A DNA stretch of 64,000 bases from JALQUO01 sp964529685 (lineage in GTDB: Bacteria; Pseudomonadota; Alphaproteobacteria; Rickettsiales; Midichloriaceae), in the NCBI GenBank assembly GCA_964529685.1, contig CAZGZC010000002.1:1-64000 (forward strand), given 5' to 3'. This document shows, piece after piece, positions 18,386 to 27,284 of the stretch. The notes beneath the pieces were generated by a model, which searched no databases, was not told the origin of the DNA, and saw only the letters and a list, made by a program, of their open reading frames with translations. Numbering within the stretch: the stretch's first letter is position 1; each line of letters starts with the position of its first letter. The translations under genes were made by a program, and so were the position numbers.

Positions 18386-19240
18386 ATGAAAGGAAAAATA
18401 CTCTTATTATCTCTAAGTTTATCTATTGTTTGTGCCAACTATTCTTTCGCTCTTTCTGTTTCAAGACCAGTAGGTAATGAAAGTAGGATTAGGGTTATAA
18501 ACTATGTACCAAACTCAGTTATTAGATTTATAGGACATTATAATTACCATTCAATTATAGAATTTGGACAAGATGAGGAAATCAAAACTATTACAATGGG
18601 AGAATCAGCTGGCTGGCAAATGAACCCAGTTGGTAATAGAATTTTTCTTAAACCAATAGGACTTGATGCCACTACAAACATGACTGTTATTACAAATAGA
18701 AGAACATATTTCTTTGAGATGCATGCTGAAAATGCCTCTAGTATTAGTGATACTAATTTAGCATTTATAACTAAATTTATGTATCCAGATGGACAGATGG
18801 GTGTTCCAAATATTATTGGTAATACAAATCCTTCTGGTGTTGATTTGTCAAAGCCAGCACAATATAATTTTCACTATAGGATTAGTGGTAAATCAAGCTA
18901 TATAGAACCGCTTCTTGTATTTGATGATGGTAAATTCACATATTTTAAATTTCGCGATGTAAATGCTGATCTTCCATCAATTTTTATGGTTGATCCAATG
19001 CAAAATGAATCTTTAATAAATTATAGAATTGCAGATGGGTTTATTATAGTTGAGAGAGTGACAAATAAATTTACTCTTAGAAGTGGTAGGGAAGTTATTT
19101 GTGTATTTAATGAAATGCATGAAAGGCAGATGGCTCTACCTACTTTTAAAGAAATAAATAAACAAGTTGCAGCGAGCGCTGTAGCCGAACCAGCTGCAGT
19201 AGTTACACAACCAGGTATTCAAGTGATTCAGTCAAAATAA
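18386..19240 (+). CDS. virB9: VirB9/TrbG-type type IV secretion outer-ring protein
   Basis: A 284-aa protein with a Sec signal peptide (residues 1 to about 23, cut near NYSFA). The N-terminal VirB9 domain has the marks VINYVPNSVIRFIGHYNYHSIIEF, GWQMNP and IFLKP (quoted separately), and the C-terminal O-layer domain contains NYHYRISG-like NFHYRISGKS, VFDDGKFTYFKF and LPSIFMV. VirB9 forms the outer-membrane ring with VirB7 and VirB10. The in-frame ATG at 18386 starts a proper signal peptide; the longer frame from 18338 would add a non-signal tail. It stands apart from other virB genes, as Rickettsiales virB genes often do. Confidence 0.93.
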   Translation: MKGKILLLSLSLSIVCANYSFALSVSRPVGNESRIRVINYVPNSVIRFIGHYNYHSIIEFGQDEEIKTITMGESAGWQMNPVGNRIFLKPIGLDATTNMTVITNRRTYFFEMHAENASSISDTNLAFITKFMYPDGQMGVPNIIGNTNPSGVDLSKPAQYNFHYRISGKSSYIEPLLVFDDGKFTYFKFRDVNADLPSIFMVDPMQNESLINYRIADGFIIVERVTNKFTLRSGREVICVFNEMHERQMALPTFKEINKQVAASAVAEPAAVVTQPGIQVIQSK

Positions 19241-19251
19241 AAAATTGTGAT

Positions 19252-19270
19252 GCTCTAGAAGAGCTCTTTT
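19252..19270 (+). terminator. Weak terminator after virB9
   Basis: GCTCT-AGA-AGAGC (19252-19264) is a short perfect hairpin followed by TCTTTT, 11 bases after the virB9 stop. Confidence 0.45.
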
Positions 19271-19324
19271 GATAAAAAAAGAAAGAGATTTTTGAAATAC
19301 AAATAATTTCATTATAATACAAGA

Positions 19325-19413
19325 AAAATGAGTAATAGAACCAAGAATTAACCACTATGGCTGCTTTCTTTCGAATCTGACCAGGTTCGCGGTAACTCAA
19401 CCTCTACTACTCA
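19325..19413 (-). ncRNA. ffs: 4.5S (SRP) RNA
   Basis: The minus strand contains ACCTGGTCAGATTCGAAAGA followed by AAGCAGCCA, the hallmark domain IV of bacterial SRP RNA with a GAAA tetraloop and the asymmetric internal loop that binds Ffh. The outer stem closes: TGAGTA (from 19413) pairs with TACTCA (19334-19329) and TAGA pairs with TCTA just inside. A run of T follows the 3' end (19328-19324). The roughly 85-90-nt length is normal for the short bacterial form. It guides ribosomes making membrane proteins to FtsY. Confidence 0.88.
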
Positions 19414-19419
19414 GTACAT

Positions 19420-19448
19420 ATCATAACATATCTCATGCTCATCCACAA
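19420..19448 (-). promoter_or_regulatory. Promoter of ffs
   Basis: On the minus strand TTGTGG (19448-19443), a 17-base spacer, then TATGAT (19425-19420). The predicted first base of the RNA stem, at 19413, lies seven bases after the -10. The -35 overlaps a small palindrome (CCACAAATGTGG, 19443-19454) that could also form a terminator hairpin for plus-strand transcription. Confidence 0.65.
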
Positions 19449-19480
19449 ATGTGGTTTTTGAAAACCTTTTGAGATTATTA

Positions 19481-21304
19481 TCATTTTATAAGATACAAAG
19501 TGCCTCTAACTTGAGCCATTTTAGCAAAAGTATGTAAACCATCGCTAACGCTTTGATTCATTTTTGGCATTTCTAAAATTGCTTGTAAATCTAGTTGATT
19601 TTTGACTTGACCAATAGCAGTTTTGAATTTGCTGTTATCAAGTTTTTTATGTACAGCAGCGAGTTTATTTGTCAAGTCATCAGAATTATTGCCATCCTTC
19701 AAGAATATTAATATAGCATCTTTTAACTCCTCTTTCTGAGTTAATTTAACTGCTTCTGTATTAACATCTTTCAATGCATTGACTAACTTAGACATAGCAG
19801 CTTCAATATCATTTTGTCTAAATATTAGTTCCTCTTCTCTCTTCTTAGCTACTGGCTTACCAATCATTTCACGTGCTCCCTCATATGCTTTATATGCACC
19901 TCTCGTTACATATTCACCTATATACTCAAAAACTAAAGCAAAGAAATCAACAACTGCAAAAAAAGCTGCTACTGGGTATGAAGTAATTTTGCTCCATCCT
20001 CTACTTATAGTGCCTCCCCAAAGTTCAGGATTTAAGTTATGTTCTGATTGAATCTCAGATATAACTCCAATCATAGCAGCCCCAATCAGAGTAAATATTT
20101 CTGGATTCATTGAAGCAAACATTGCAGCAATCTTTTGCGTATTCTCATGACCTGAGACTATCATCGCTGCGTCTTTTAATTTATCTTTCTCTCTTAATTT
20201 TTGCATAACATATTTATTAGCAGCTCTTTGTAGTCTGCCAGAACTATTTAATCGTTCTAAGAATTTAGTTATAGAAATATCTTTTTCATCCTTCCTGATA
20301 CTTTCTAGTTCAAACTTTGGAAGCTCTGCAGCAGCTGTTAATCCAAGAAGTGATCTTCTTAGAGCATCTGCAGAAGTTTGTATTTCAGTTTTTACTTTTG
20401 CTCTAGCTTGTGCTACTGCATACTTTATTGCTTTATCTTGCTTGTTAAGATCAACATTTACTAAATAGTCAACAACTTGTTTTTCATAACCAGTCCCAAT
20501 TAAGTTAGCTGCATCTAAAGCAGCAAATAATTTCGTTGCAAATACTTTTTTATTACTTGTTGTATCTCCTGCCCATTCTTCAATCTTAGCTATAACCTCA
20601 CCTTTCTTCCTTACAGTGATTGCTTCTTGTGGAGCAGCAATATTAAAATCTTGTTGCTCAGGATCTTTTTCAACTACAGTTTTATCTGTATATTGAGCCT
20701 CATACAGCATTAGATTCTTGAGTCCTATTAAGATTATTTCTGTGCTACGAGATTCTGTTATATCATCAAATGCAGACTGAATAAGAATAAAAGTATGGTA
20801 ATTAGTAAAAGACATACTATCTGGTTTCTGTAGCATCATATTTACTAACTCTAGAGGTGTCTGCAGACTTTGGATGTATTGCTTTTCTTCACGATTAAGC
20901 TCGTTATTGTAAGTAAAAGGTAATGCTTTAATGGATTCCATTCTAACTCTAACTGTTTCGGTGAAAAGACCAGGCTCCTGAACATATTGCTTACATAAAG
21001 TCTCAAGAAATGCATAAAAATGAATTCCTGAAAAAGACAAATCATTTTTCCTCATAAAAACTATTAAGGCTGAAATACTGACTTTTGTGTTAACTAGCAA
21101 GTTTGCGAAATTTTGTGCATAAATTTTATCATCAAACTTTAAATTATTTTGCCCTTCTTTAATACCCCTAATAATCTCGGCAGCTACTACATGATTTAAG
21201 TTTTCATATGCTGATGTCAGCTTGCTCCAAAATCCTCTACTCAACCAAGTTTTGGCTTTATATTGGTTGTATCTATCGATCAGATTTTTTACTTCTATTG
21301 TCAT
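19481..21304 (-). CDS. Unrecognised 607-aa protein, candidate effector
   Basis: I do not recognise a family. The sequence is rich in Lys, Glu, Ala and Leu and is predicted mostly helical. There is no signal peptide. One strongly hydrophobic stretch lies at about residues 443-466 (YPVAAFFAVVDFFALVFEYI) with a weaker one at 402-416, so it may insert in a membrane. Length, lack of relatives I can name, and placement beside virB9 and the ffs gene make it a lineage-specific protein, possibly secreted. Composition is like its neighbours, so recent transfer is not indicated. Confidence 0.6.
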   Translation of the reverse strand: MTIEVKNLIDRYNQYKAKTWLSRGFWSKLTSAYENLNHVVAAEIIRGIKEGQNNLKFDDKIYAQNFANLLVNTKVSISALIVFMRKNDLSFSGIHFYAFLETLCKQYVQEPGLFTETVRVRMESIKALPFTYNNELNREEKQYIQSLQTPLELVNMMLQKPDSMSFTNYHTFILIQSAFDDITESRSTEIILIGLKNLMLYEAQYTDKTVVEKDPEQQDFNIAAPQEAITVRKKGEVIAKIEEWAGDTTSNKKVFATKLFAALDAANLIGTGYEKQVVDYLVNVDLNKQDKAIKYAVAQARAKVKTEIQTSADALRRSLLGLTAAAELPKFELESIRKDEKDISITKFLERLNSSGRLQRAANKYVMQKLREKDKLKDAAMIVSGHENTQKIAAMFASMNPEIFTLIGAAMIGVISEIQSEHNLNPELWGGTISRGWSKITSYPVAAFFAVVDFFALVFEYIGEYVTRGAYKAYEGAREMIGKPVAKKREEELIFRQNDIEAAMSKLVNALKDVNTEAVKLTQKEELKDAILIFLKDGNNSDDLTNKLAAVHKKLDNSKFKTAIGQVKNQLDLQAILEMPKMNQSVSDGLHTFAKMAQVRGTLYLIK

Positions 21305-21460
21305 ATTTTTACTACATTAATTAAACTATATGTAGATATTTTACATTCCAACTAACTGCATGTAAAGGAAAAAAGTTAGAGATTTGATTGAATTTTGGTA
21401 AAAGTTGCTCAAAAATTAAAGTTATATTACAATTCCTGGTTCACTAACTCAACCCTAAAC

Positions 21461-22438
21461 ATGATCATCTATAAAGATAAAGCAATTTCAATCATAAATA
21501 GTAATAATCTACCTAAGATTTGGTTAATATTTGGTACTGATGAAGGAGAAATAGATTTAATCATAAAGAAAATCCTAGAAAAAATTACAAACCCTGATGC
21601 TGAAGTAATTACAATTGATGATATCTCCGAGTTGAAAAATACAATCAAATCTAGGAGTCTTTTTCATAGAAATAAAATTATAGTTATATCTGGAGTTGGT
21701 GATGCAGGAGTTAATGTAATCAGCGCCGGTATAAATCATTTGAATGTTGAAGATTACATAATAGTTCGCGGAGGTGATCTTAAAAAACATTCTAAGCTGA
21801 GAACCTTTTTTGAATCTCATGAAACTGCGCTAACTCTCAACTGTTATAAATTAGATGCTTATGGGATAGCATCTGTTATAGAAGGAGAGTTGAAGCAAAA
21901 TAAAATAGTATTTGATAAAGAAATCCCAAATGTAATAGCAGGGATGATTGCATATGACACTAAAATTGCATCTAATGAAATTGAAAAGATTGCACTCTTT
22001 TTAGCTGACTCACATAATAGGAAATTAACAGTCAAAATTGTAGAGGAATTAATTTCATCTAGCGCTGAAATATCCCTTGATAAGCTGTTTTCTTCGATAG
22101 TGCTGAAGAATAAAAAACTTGTAAATCATGAAGTTAATTTGATAGATAAAAACAACTATATGTTGGTCATTAGGGCTTACCAAAATTTCTTAATAAGACT
22201 TATATCAGTTCAGCAAGAGCTAGGAAGCATTGGCATTGAATCTGCGATGAATAAACTTAAACCACCGCTATTTGGCCGACAAAGGACTGATTTCATAGAA
22301 GTTGTGAGAAAATCTCGCTTAGAAAAAAATCTTGCTCGACTAGAGAAAGCAATAGAACTAGAGTGTCATATAAAAACACTTCCGATTAATCAGACTCAAC
22401 TATTAGTCCAGAAGTTGTATGAAATAGTTTTAGTTTGA
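21461..22438 (+). CDS. holA: DNA polymerase III subunit delta
   Basis: A 325-aa clamp-loader subunit. The N-terminal segment KIWLIFGTDEGEIDLIIKKI matches the delta AAA+-like domain, the middle contains IASNEIEKIALF, and the C-terminus ends with the family pattern LARLEKAIELECHIKT followed by a Q-rich helix. I start at the ATG at 21461 because delta proteins begin just before the first strand; the frame also extends to 21395. The DNA just after the stop contains a decayed copy of this gene's last about 60 bases. Confidence 0.88.
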   Translation: MIIYKDKAISIINSNNLPKIWLIFGTDEGEIDLIIKKILEKITNPDAEVITIDDISELKNTIKSRSLFHRNKIIVISGVGDAGVNVISAGINHLNVEDYIIVRGGDLKKHSKLRTFFESHETALTLNCYKLDAYGIASVIEGELKQNKIVFDKEIPNVIAGMIAYDTKIASNEIEKIALFLADSHNRKLTVKIVEELISSSAEISLDKLFSSIVLKNKKLVNHEVNLIDKNNYMLVIRAYQNFLIRLISVQQELGSIGIESAMNKLKPPLFGRQRTDFIEVVRKSRLEKNLARLEKAIELECHIKTLPINQTQLLVQKLYEIVLV

Positions 22439-22455
22439 TGACAGTTAAAGTCCAA

Positions 22456-22520
22456 TTAGAAAAGGCAACAGAACTGATGATATCATATAAAAACACTGCC
22501 AGTCGATCAATAATCTGATA
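22456..22520 (+). repeat. Degenerate duplicate of the 3' end of holA
   Basis: 22456-22520 resembles 22339-22402 inside holA: both contain TTAGAAAAGGCAA/CTAGAGAAAGCAA, then AGAACT, then a shared CATATAAAAACACT and a CAG/GAT/AAT/TCAG-like tail. The copies are offset by about 117 bases. The copy is out of use and carries substitutions, so the duplication is not recent. Confidence 0.6.
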
Positions 22521-22688
22521 CTAATTCACTTGAGATGGAGTAATTATAACAACTTCAAATTTCTCATTACTTTCTATATTTACTTTATGCAATCCAAGGT
22601 AAGCGATAAATCCTGAGAATACTATAATAGTTATAAGAAGCATATTGAAGAATCTTCTTTTAATAAGGTTTTTAGTTATAGGTTGCAT
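22521..22688 (-). CDS. Small single-pass membrane protein after trpS
   Basis: A 55-aa frame starting 3 bases after the trpS stop on the same strand. The N-terminus is basic (KNLIKRRFF), followed by one hydrophobic helix (residues about 15-33, NMLLITIIVFSGFIAYLGL) and a short polar tail. The close coupling and sensible topology support a real gene, but I know no family for it. It is below usual ORF cut-offs. Confidence 0.45.
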   Translation of the reverse strand: MQPITKNLIKRRFFNMLLITIIVFSGFIAYLGLHKVNIESNEKFEVVIITPSQVN

Positions 22689-22691
22689 AAG

Positions 22692-23681
22692 TTAATATTT
22701 TATACCGATAGTGTCTCTTACTCGCTCAACTTTAGTCTGCACAACACTTCTAGCAGCTTTTGTTCCTTCATGCAATAAATCCATTAGATCAGGTGATTTT
22801 AAACTCTCTCTCCTGTCTCTGATTGGTTTTAATAAAATTTGTAAATTAGTATCTAATATTGATTTGATTGTAGTATCACCCAAGCCACCGCGCCTGTAAT
22901 GATCTTTAAGTTCTTCAACTTCTTCTGTATTTTCATGGAAAGCGTCTAGGTAATCAAAGACAACATTGCCTTCTACTTGTCCTGGATCAGATATCTTGAG
23001 ATGATTTGGATCAGTGTGCATCATATAAATCTTTCTTTTAATCTCATCAGGTGAGTCAGACAAAAATATAGTGTTATTGAGTGATTTACTAGCTTTAGCT
23101 TTACCATCTATACCTACAAGCCTCTTCACATTACCTATTATTGGTTCAACCTCTTTAAGACAATCTACACCATAAGTTGCATTGAATTTTCTAACAATTT
23201 CATTTGTTTGTTCAATCATAGGTAGTTGATCTTCTCCAACAGGTACAAAATCTGCATCAAAGCCTGTTATATCTGCTGCCTGGCTTACAGGATAACATAA
23301 AAATCCTACTGGTAGAGATTTATTATAGCCTTTCTGCAGAATTTCTGCCTTTACTGTTGGATTTCTCTGAAGCCTTCCAAGAGTCACTAAGTTCAAATAG
23401 TATAGAGTTAGTTCAGCTAGCTCAGGTACTTGTGATTGAATGAAAATAGTTGTAAGCCTCGGATCTATGCCTACTGCTATATAGTCAGCCATCACTTCTA
23501 GTACATTATCAGTAATCTTCTTAGGATTTTCAAAATTATCAGTGAGAGCCTGCATATCTGCAATCATTAAATATTGCTTATAACGATGTTGAAGCTTAAC
23601 TCGATTTTTCAAAGATCCACCGTAATGGCCTAAATGAAGTTTACCAGTCGGTCTATCGCCAGTTAAGATGATTTTAGACAT
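22692..23681 (-). CDS. trpS: Tryptophanyl-tRNA synthetase
   Basis: Class I synthetase of 329 residues, normal length. HIGH-type motif PTGKLHLGHYGG at residues 11-22 and KMSKS-type KASKSLNN near residue 195 are both present. Joins tryptophan to tRNA-Trp. A small membrane-protein gene follows 3 bases downstream. Confidence 0.96.
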   Translation of the reverse strand: MSKIILTGDRPTGKLHLGHYGGSLKNRVKLQHRYKQYLMIADMQALTDNFENPKKITDNVLEVMADYIAVGIDPRLTTIFIQSQVPELAELTLYYLNLVTLGRLQRNPTVKAEILQKGYNKSLPVGFLCYPVSQAADITGFDADFVPVGEDQLPMIEQTNEIVRKFNATYGVDCLKEVEPIIGNVKRLVGIDGKAKASKSLNNTIFLSDSPDEIKRKIYMMHTDPNHLKISDPGQVEGNVVFDYLDAFHENTEEVEELKDHYRRGGLGDTTIKSILDTNLQILLKPIRDRRESLKSPDLMDLLHEGTKAARSVVQTKVERVRDTIGIKY

Positions 23682-23721
23682 TTTTTCCTAAAGACTATAA
23701 TCTTCTTTAGGATGCGTCAAA

Positions 23722-24405
23722 TTATATTTGATGTTGTCTATTGTTCTTTTGATTTCTTTCTTCTTTTAAATCTTCAGTAAAAGAACATACTGTTTCAGCA
23801 AGTGCAGTTGTAATTTTCTTGGTGATATCTAAGAAGAAATTCCTGAAAGGAGGCGTGTATTCCGGAGTGTGCAATGTCTGTTCTATTACTTGAAAGCAAG
23901 TCAGCTCCCCCCCCTCTTTCAAGTCACCATACCGCTCTCTGGTTGTCTTCATATAGTCTGATTCTCTAATCTGATTATATGTCTCTAGATTTAGACCTAG
24001 ACACTGTATGATATAACGTGAGAGTCCTTTATCTAAAGGCAAATCATTCATGAGATCAACAAAGATTATGTTTAGTGCGAACCTTATTAGTGTTTCATTT
24101 GTGAAGTTTGCTTCTTCTAATAATTTTTCACCCCAAATTGTAGTTTCATTTGTGAAGTTTGTTTCTTCTAATAATTTTTCACCCAAAATTGTATTGTAAC
24201 TACAAGTTGACTTGACATTATTTAACTCACTTAAGCCAAAGAATTGAATAACAAAAGAATTTCTATCGCTTAGCATCTTTTGAATCATCTCTTGTCTTTG
24301 CTCAAAAGTCGGATTGTTAGCTTGAACATAAGACAAAATTTGCTCTCGAAGTAGAGTCTCAGGATACAAAACCCATCGTATAGTCTGTAATATAGCCTTT
24401 TTCAT
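23722..24405 (-). CDS. Unrecognised 227-aa protein with an in-frame tandem repeat
   Basis: No family recognised. The protein is helical and acidic-basic mixed, without signal peptide. Its middle contains two adjacent 17-residue copies of GEKLLEETNFTNETTIW / GEKLLEEANFTNETLIR, encoded by the 51-bp tandem duplication at 24092-24193. It lies upstream of trpS on the same strand with about 40 bases between, and may be transcribed with it. Confidence 0.6.
   Translation of the reverse strand: MKKAILQTIRWVLYPETLLREQILSYVQANNPTFEQRQEMIQKMLSDRNSFVIQFFGLSELNNVKSTCSYNTILGEKLLEETNFTNETTIWGEKLLEEANFTNETLIRFALNIIFVDLMNDLPLDKGLSRYIIQCLGLNLETYNQIRESDYMKTTRERYGDLKEGGELTCFQVIEQTLHTPEYTPPFRNFFLDITKKITTALAETVCSFTEDLKEERNQKNNRQHQI
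24092..24193 (-). repeat. 51-bp tandem duplication, two copies
   Basis: 24092-24142 and 24143-24193 are the same 51 bases apart from about three substitutions. The length is a multiple of three, so the surrounding 227-aa frame is kept. The near identity indicates a recent slippage event. Confidence 0.9.
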
Positions 24406-24489
24406 ATGATATAATGCTTTGTTTAGTTCGATTTGTACTGTATAGGAGAAATATTAAGAATTCAAGTAATGAATCAAATAGATTGAGAT

Positions 24490-27090
24490 CTAAATAATAG
24501 CTCCATGACAATGTTTATATCTCTTGCCTGAGCCGCAGTGACATAGTTGATTTCTATTGATCTTACTTACTGCATCTTGCTGACCTGCTAATTCTTCACC
24601 ATTTACAATCGCAATACGGAATACTCTCTCTAGTACTTGTTCCTCAAATGTGTCAAACATAGACTTAAATGCTTCAAATGCTTCATTCTTATACTCAATG
24701 AGAGGGTTCTTTTGCCCATATGATCGTAAATTAATACCCATCCTGACTTGATCTAGATGATGTAGATGTTCCTTCCATAGATAGTCTAGATTCATTAGTG
24801 CTATATTCTGAATCATGCTATTTAGATCTTCATTACCTAGAAGCTCAACTTTACTATCTAATACTCTTTGTATCTTTTTTAATGAAAACTCTATACATTG
24901 CTTTTTCTTCTTCTTATCAAAATCACCATTTGTAGCTATATACTCGCTCATAGCTTCTTCAATCATGAATATTCTATGAATTTCCCTATCTATTGCTTGG
25001 AAATCTTCATCGTTGAAAAACAAATTAATATATCTCTCAAGAACCTCTTTACTTAGATTCTTTAGCCACTCAACTAGCTGGTCTTTATGTTCTAGAAGTT
25101 CATTTCTCTTACTATACATGACCTTTCTCTGGTCATTCATTACGTCATCGTATTGGAGAAGATTTTTCCTCATTTCATAGTTTCTAGCTTCAACCTTTTG
25201 CTGAGCTCTTTCGAGTGATTTGCTAACCCATGGATGACTTATCTCTTCACCTTCTTTCATACCTAATTTCCCTAGCCATACACTCATCTTATCAGAGCCA
25301 AACAGCCTCATTAAGTCATCTTCCATTGATAGATAAAATTTAGTTTTTCCTGGATCTCCTTGTCTACCAGATCTACCTCTAAGCTGATTATCTATCCTCC
25401 GCGATTCATGTCTTTCAGTTCCTATAACTAATAAACCACCCGCTTGTTTTACGGCTGCTTGGTCCCTCTGTGCTTCTTTTTTTAGCTCACTATATATCTC
25501 TTCATATAAAGCTTTATCTTCTTTTGGTGATTTTCTATGTCTTTCCTGCATAATTTTTATAGCAAGCATTTCTGGATTACCCCCGAGGATTATATCTGTA
25601 CCTCTGCCAGCCATATTAGTTGCTATTGTTACAGAACAAGCTTTACCTGCTTGAGCTATAATTTCTGCTTCTAGATCATTATGTTTAGCATTGAGGACAT
25701 TATGCTTTATACCTTCTTTCTGCAGTAATTTTGATATATACTCAGACTTTTCTACGCTAGTAGTTCCAACTAGCACTGGTTGCACTTTTTTATTAGCTAA
25801 CCTTATCTCATTTACTATTGCCTTATACTTCTCAGCTGAAGTTCTATAGACAGCATCATCTTGATGAATACAAGTCATAGGTAGATTAGTAGGAATTGAT
25901 ACTACCTGTAGGTCATATATCTCAGCAAACTCAGTTGCTTCACTCATAGCAGTTCCAGTCATACCACTGAGCTTAGGATACATTCTGAAGTAGTTTTGGA
26001 AAGTTATAGATGCAATTGTTTGATTCTCACTCTCGATCTTCACTCTCTCTTTAGCTTCAATTGCCTGATGTAGTCCATCTGAGTAGCGGCGACCATCCAT
26101 TACTCGACCTGTATGTTCATCAATTAGCTGTACTTGCGCATTTTTAACTATATAATCTACATCCTTTTTAAAGAGAAAATGAGCCTTGAGGGATTGCTCT
26201 ATATGATGCAGCACGGTTATATTTTCTATATCGTAAAGAGATGATTTTTTCTCAATAAACTCCATTTTTTTAAGTGTTTCCTCTAAGCTATTTTGCCCAG
26301 CTTCAGTCAATAGTACACTTCTAGATTTTTCATCAATTTCATAATCATCCTTCCGGAGCTTCTCTACAATTAAATTTATGTGTCCATAGAGAGCTGGATC
26401 ATCATTTGTTTTCCCTGATATAATCAGTGGAGTTCTAGCTTCATCAATCAAGACACTGTCTACCTCATCAACTATTGCATAGTTAAACTCTCTCTGCATC
26501 ATAGATGATGTCTCAAATTTTAGGTTATCTCGTAAGAAATCAAAGCCAAACTCGTTGTTTGCACCATAGGTGATATCTGCACTATAAGCCTCCTTCTTGT
26601 CATTATCTGACATTCCACTAACTATTCTCCCAACTGATAACCCAAGGAAGTTATATAATTTGCCCATTGATTCAGCATCTCTAGTCACAAGGTAATCGTT
26701 AGTAGTAACTACATGAACTCCCTTCCCATTAAGAGCATTTAAATAGGCTGAGAGAGTTGCTGCAAGTGTTTTACCTTCACCAGTCCTCATTTCAGCTATC
26801 ATTCCTTTATGTAGAGCTATTCCGCCAAGTAATTGTACATCATAATGCCTCTTATTAAAGACTCTTACAGATCCCTCTCTAACAACTGCAAAAGCTCTAG
26901 GAAGTAACGCATCTAAGGATTCACCATCAGCAATCATTTCCTGCATTTTTATAGTCTCACCTCGCAAATCATCATCAGACATTCTTTTAATTTGAGACTC
27001 AAGGTTGTTTGTTTCTCCTACAATATGAGAAATTTTCTTTAAAAATTTTTGATTTTGGTTAGAAAATAGTTTACCGAGTATTGTCAACAT
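24490..27090 (-). CDS. secA: Protein translocase ATPase SecA
   Basis: An 866-aa motor that pushes preproteins through SecYEG. Walker A in EMRTGEGKTLA (about residues 100-110), DEAD-type VDEVDSVLIDEARTP, helicase motif GRGTDIILGGNPE, and RRIDNQLRGRSGRQGDPG are all visible. The C-terminus carries the zinc-binding SecB/ribosome-contact motif CHCGSGKRYKHCHG. Length is normal. With secD, lepB and ffs it gives a largely complete export set in this window. Confidence 0.98.
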   Translation of the reverse strand: MLTILGKLFSNQNQKFLKKISHIVGETNNLESQIKRMSDDDLRGETIKMQEMIADGESLDALLPRAFAVVREGSVRVFNKRHYDVQLLGGIALHKGMIAEMRTGEGKTLAATLSAYLNALNGKGVHVVTTNDYLVTRDAESMGKLYNFLGLSVGRIVSGMSDNDKKEAYSADITYGANNEFGFDFLRDNLKFETSSMMQREFNYAIVDEVDSVLIDEARTPLIISGKTNDDPALYGHINLIVEKLRKDDYEIDEKSRSVLLTEAGQNSLEETLKKMEFIEKKSSLYDIENITVLHHIEQSLKAHFLFKKDVDYIVKNAQVQLIDEHTGRVMDGRRYSDGLHQAIEAKERVKIESENQTIASITFQNYFRMYPKLSGMTGTAMSEATEFAEIYDLQVVSIPTNLPMTCIHQDDAVYRTSAEKYKAIVNEIRLANKKVQPVLVGTTSVEKSEYISKLLQKEGIKHNVLNAKHNDLEAEIIAQAGKACSVTIATNMAGRGTDIILGGNPEMLAIKIMQERHRKSPKEDKALYEEIYSELKKEAQRDQAAVKQAGGLLVIGTERHESRRIDNQLRGRSGRQGDPGKTKFYLSMEDDLMRLFGSDKMSVWLGKLGMKEGEEISHPWVSKSLERAQQKVEARNYEMRKNLLQYDDVMNDQRKVMYSKRNELLEHKDQLVEWLKNLSKEVLERYINLFFNDEDFQAIDREIHRIFMIEEAMSEYIATNGDFDKKKKKQCIEFSLKKIQRVLDSKVELLGNEDLNSMIQNIALMNLDYLWKEHLHHLDQVRMGINLRSYGQKNPLIEYKNEAFEAFKSMFDTFEEQVLERVFRIAIVNGEELAGQQDAVSKINRNQLCHCGSGKRYKHCHGAII

Positions 27091-27284
27091 AATTTTCGCA
27101 AGTTACTATTGCCTAGTAGAGATATCAGGATTCAACTATTTTACAAGTTTTGATTACTATTCATCTGAATTATCAATAATTATTAAATTTAATTGTAAAT
27201 ACAAACTTTTTTAGCAAGAGTAGATTTGACTTCTAAAAGAAAATAATTTACTCAGTAAGACACAATTTATTCAATCAATATAAA

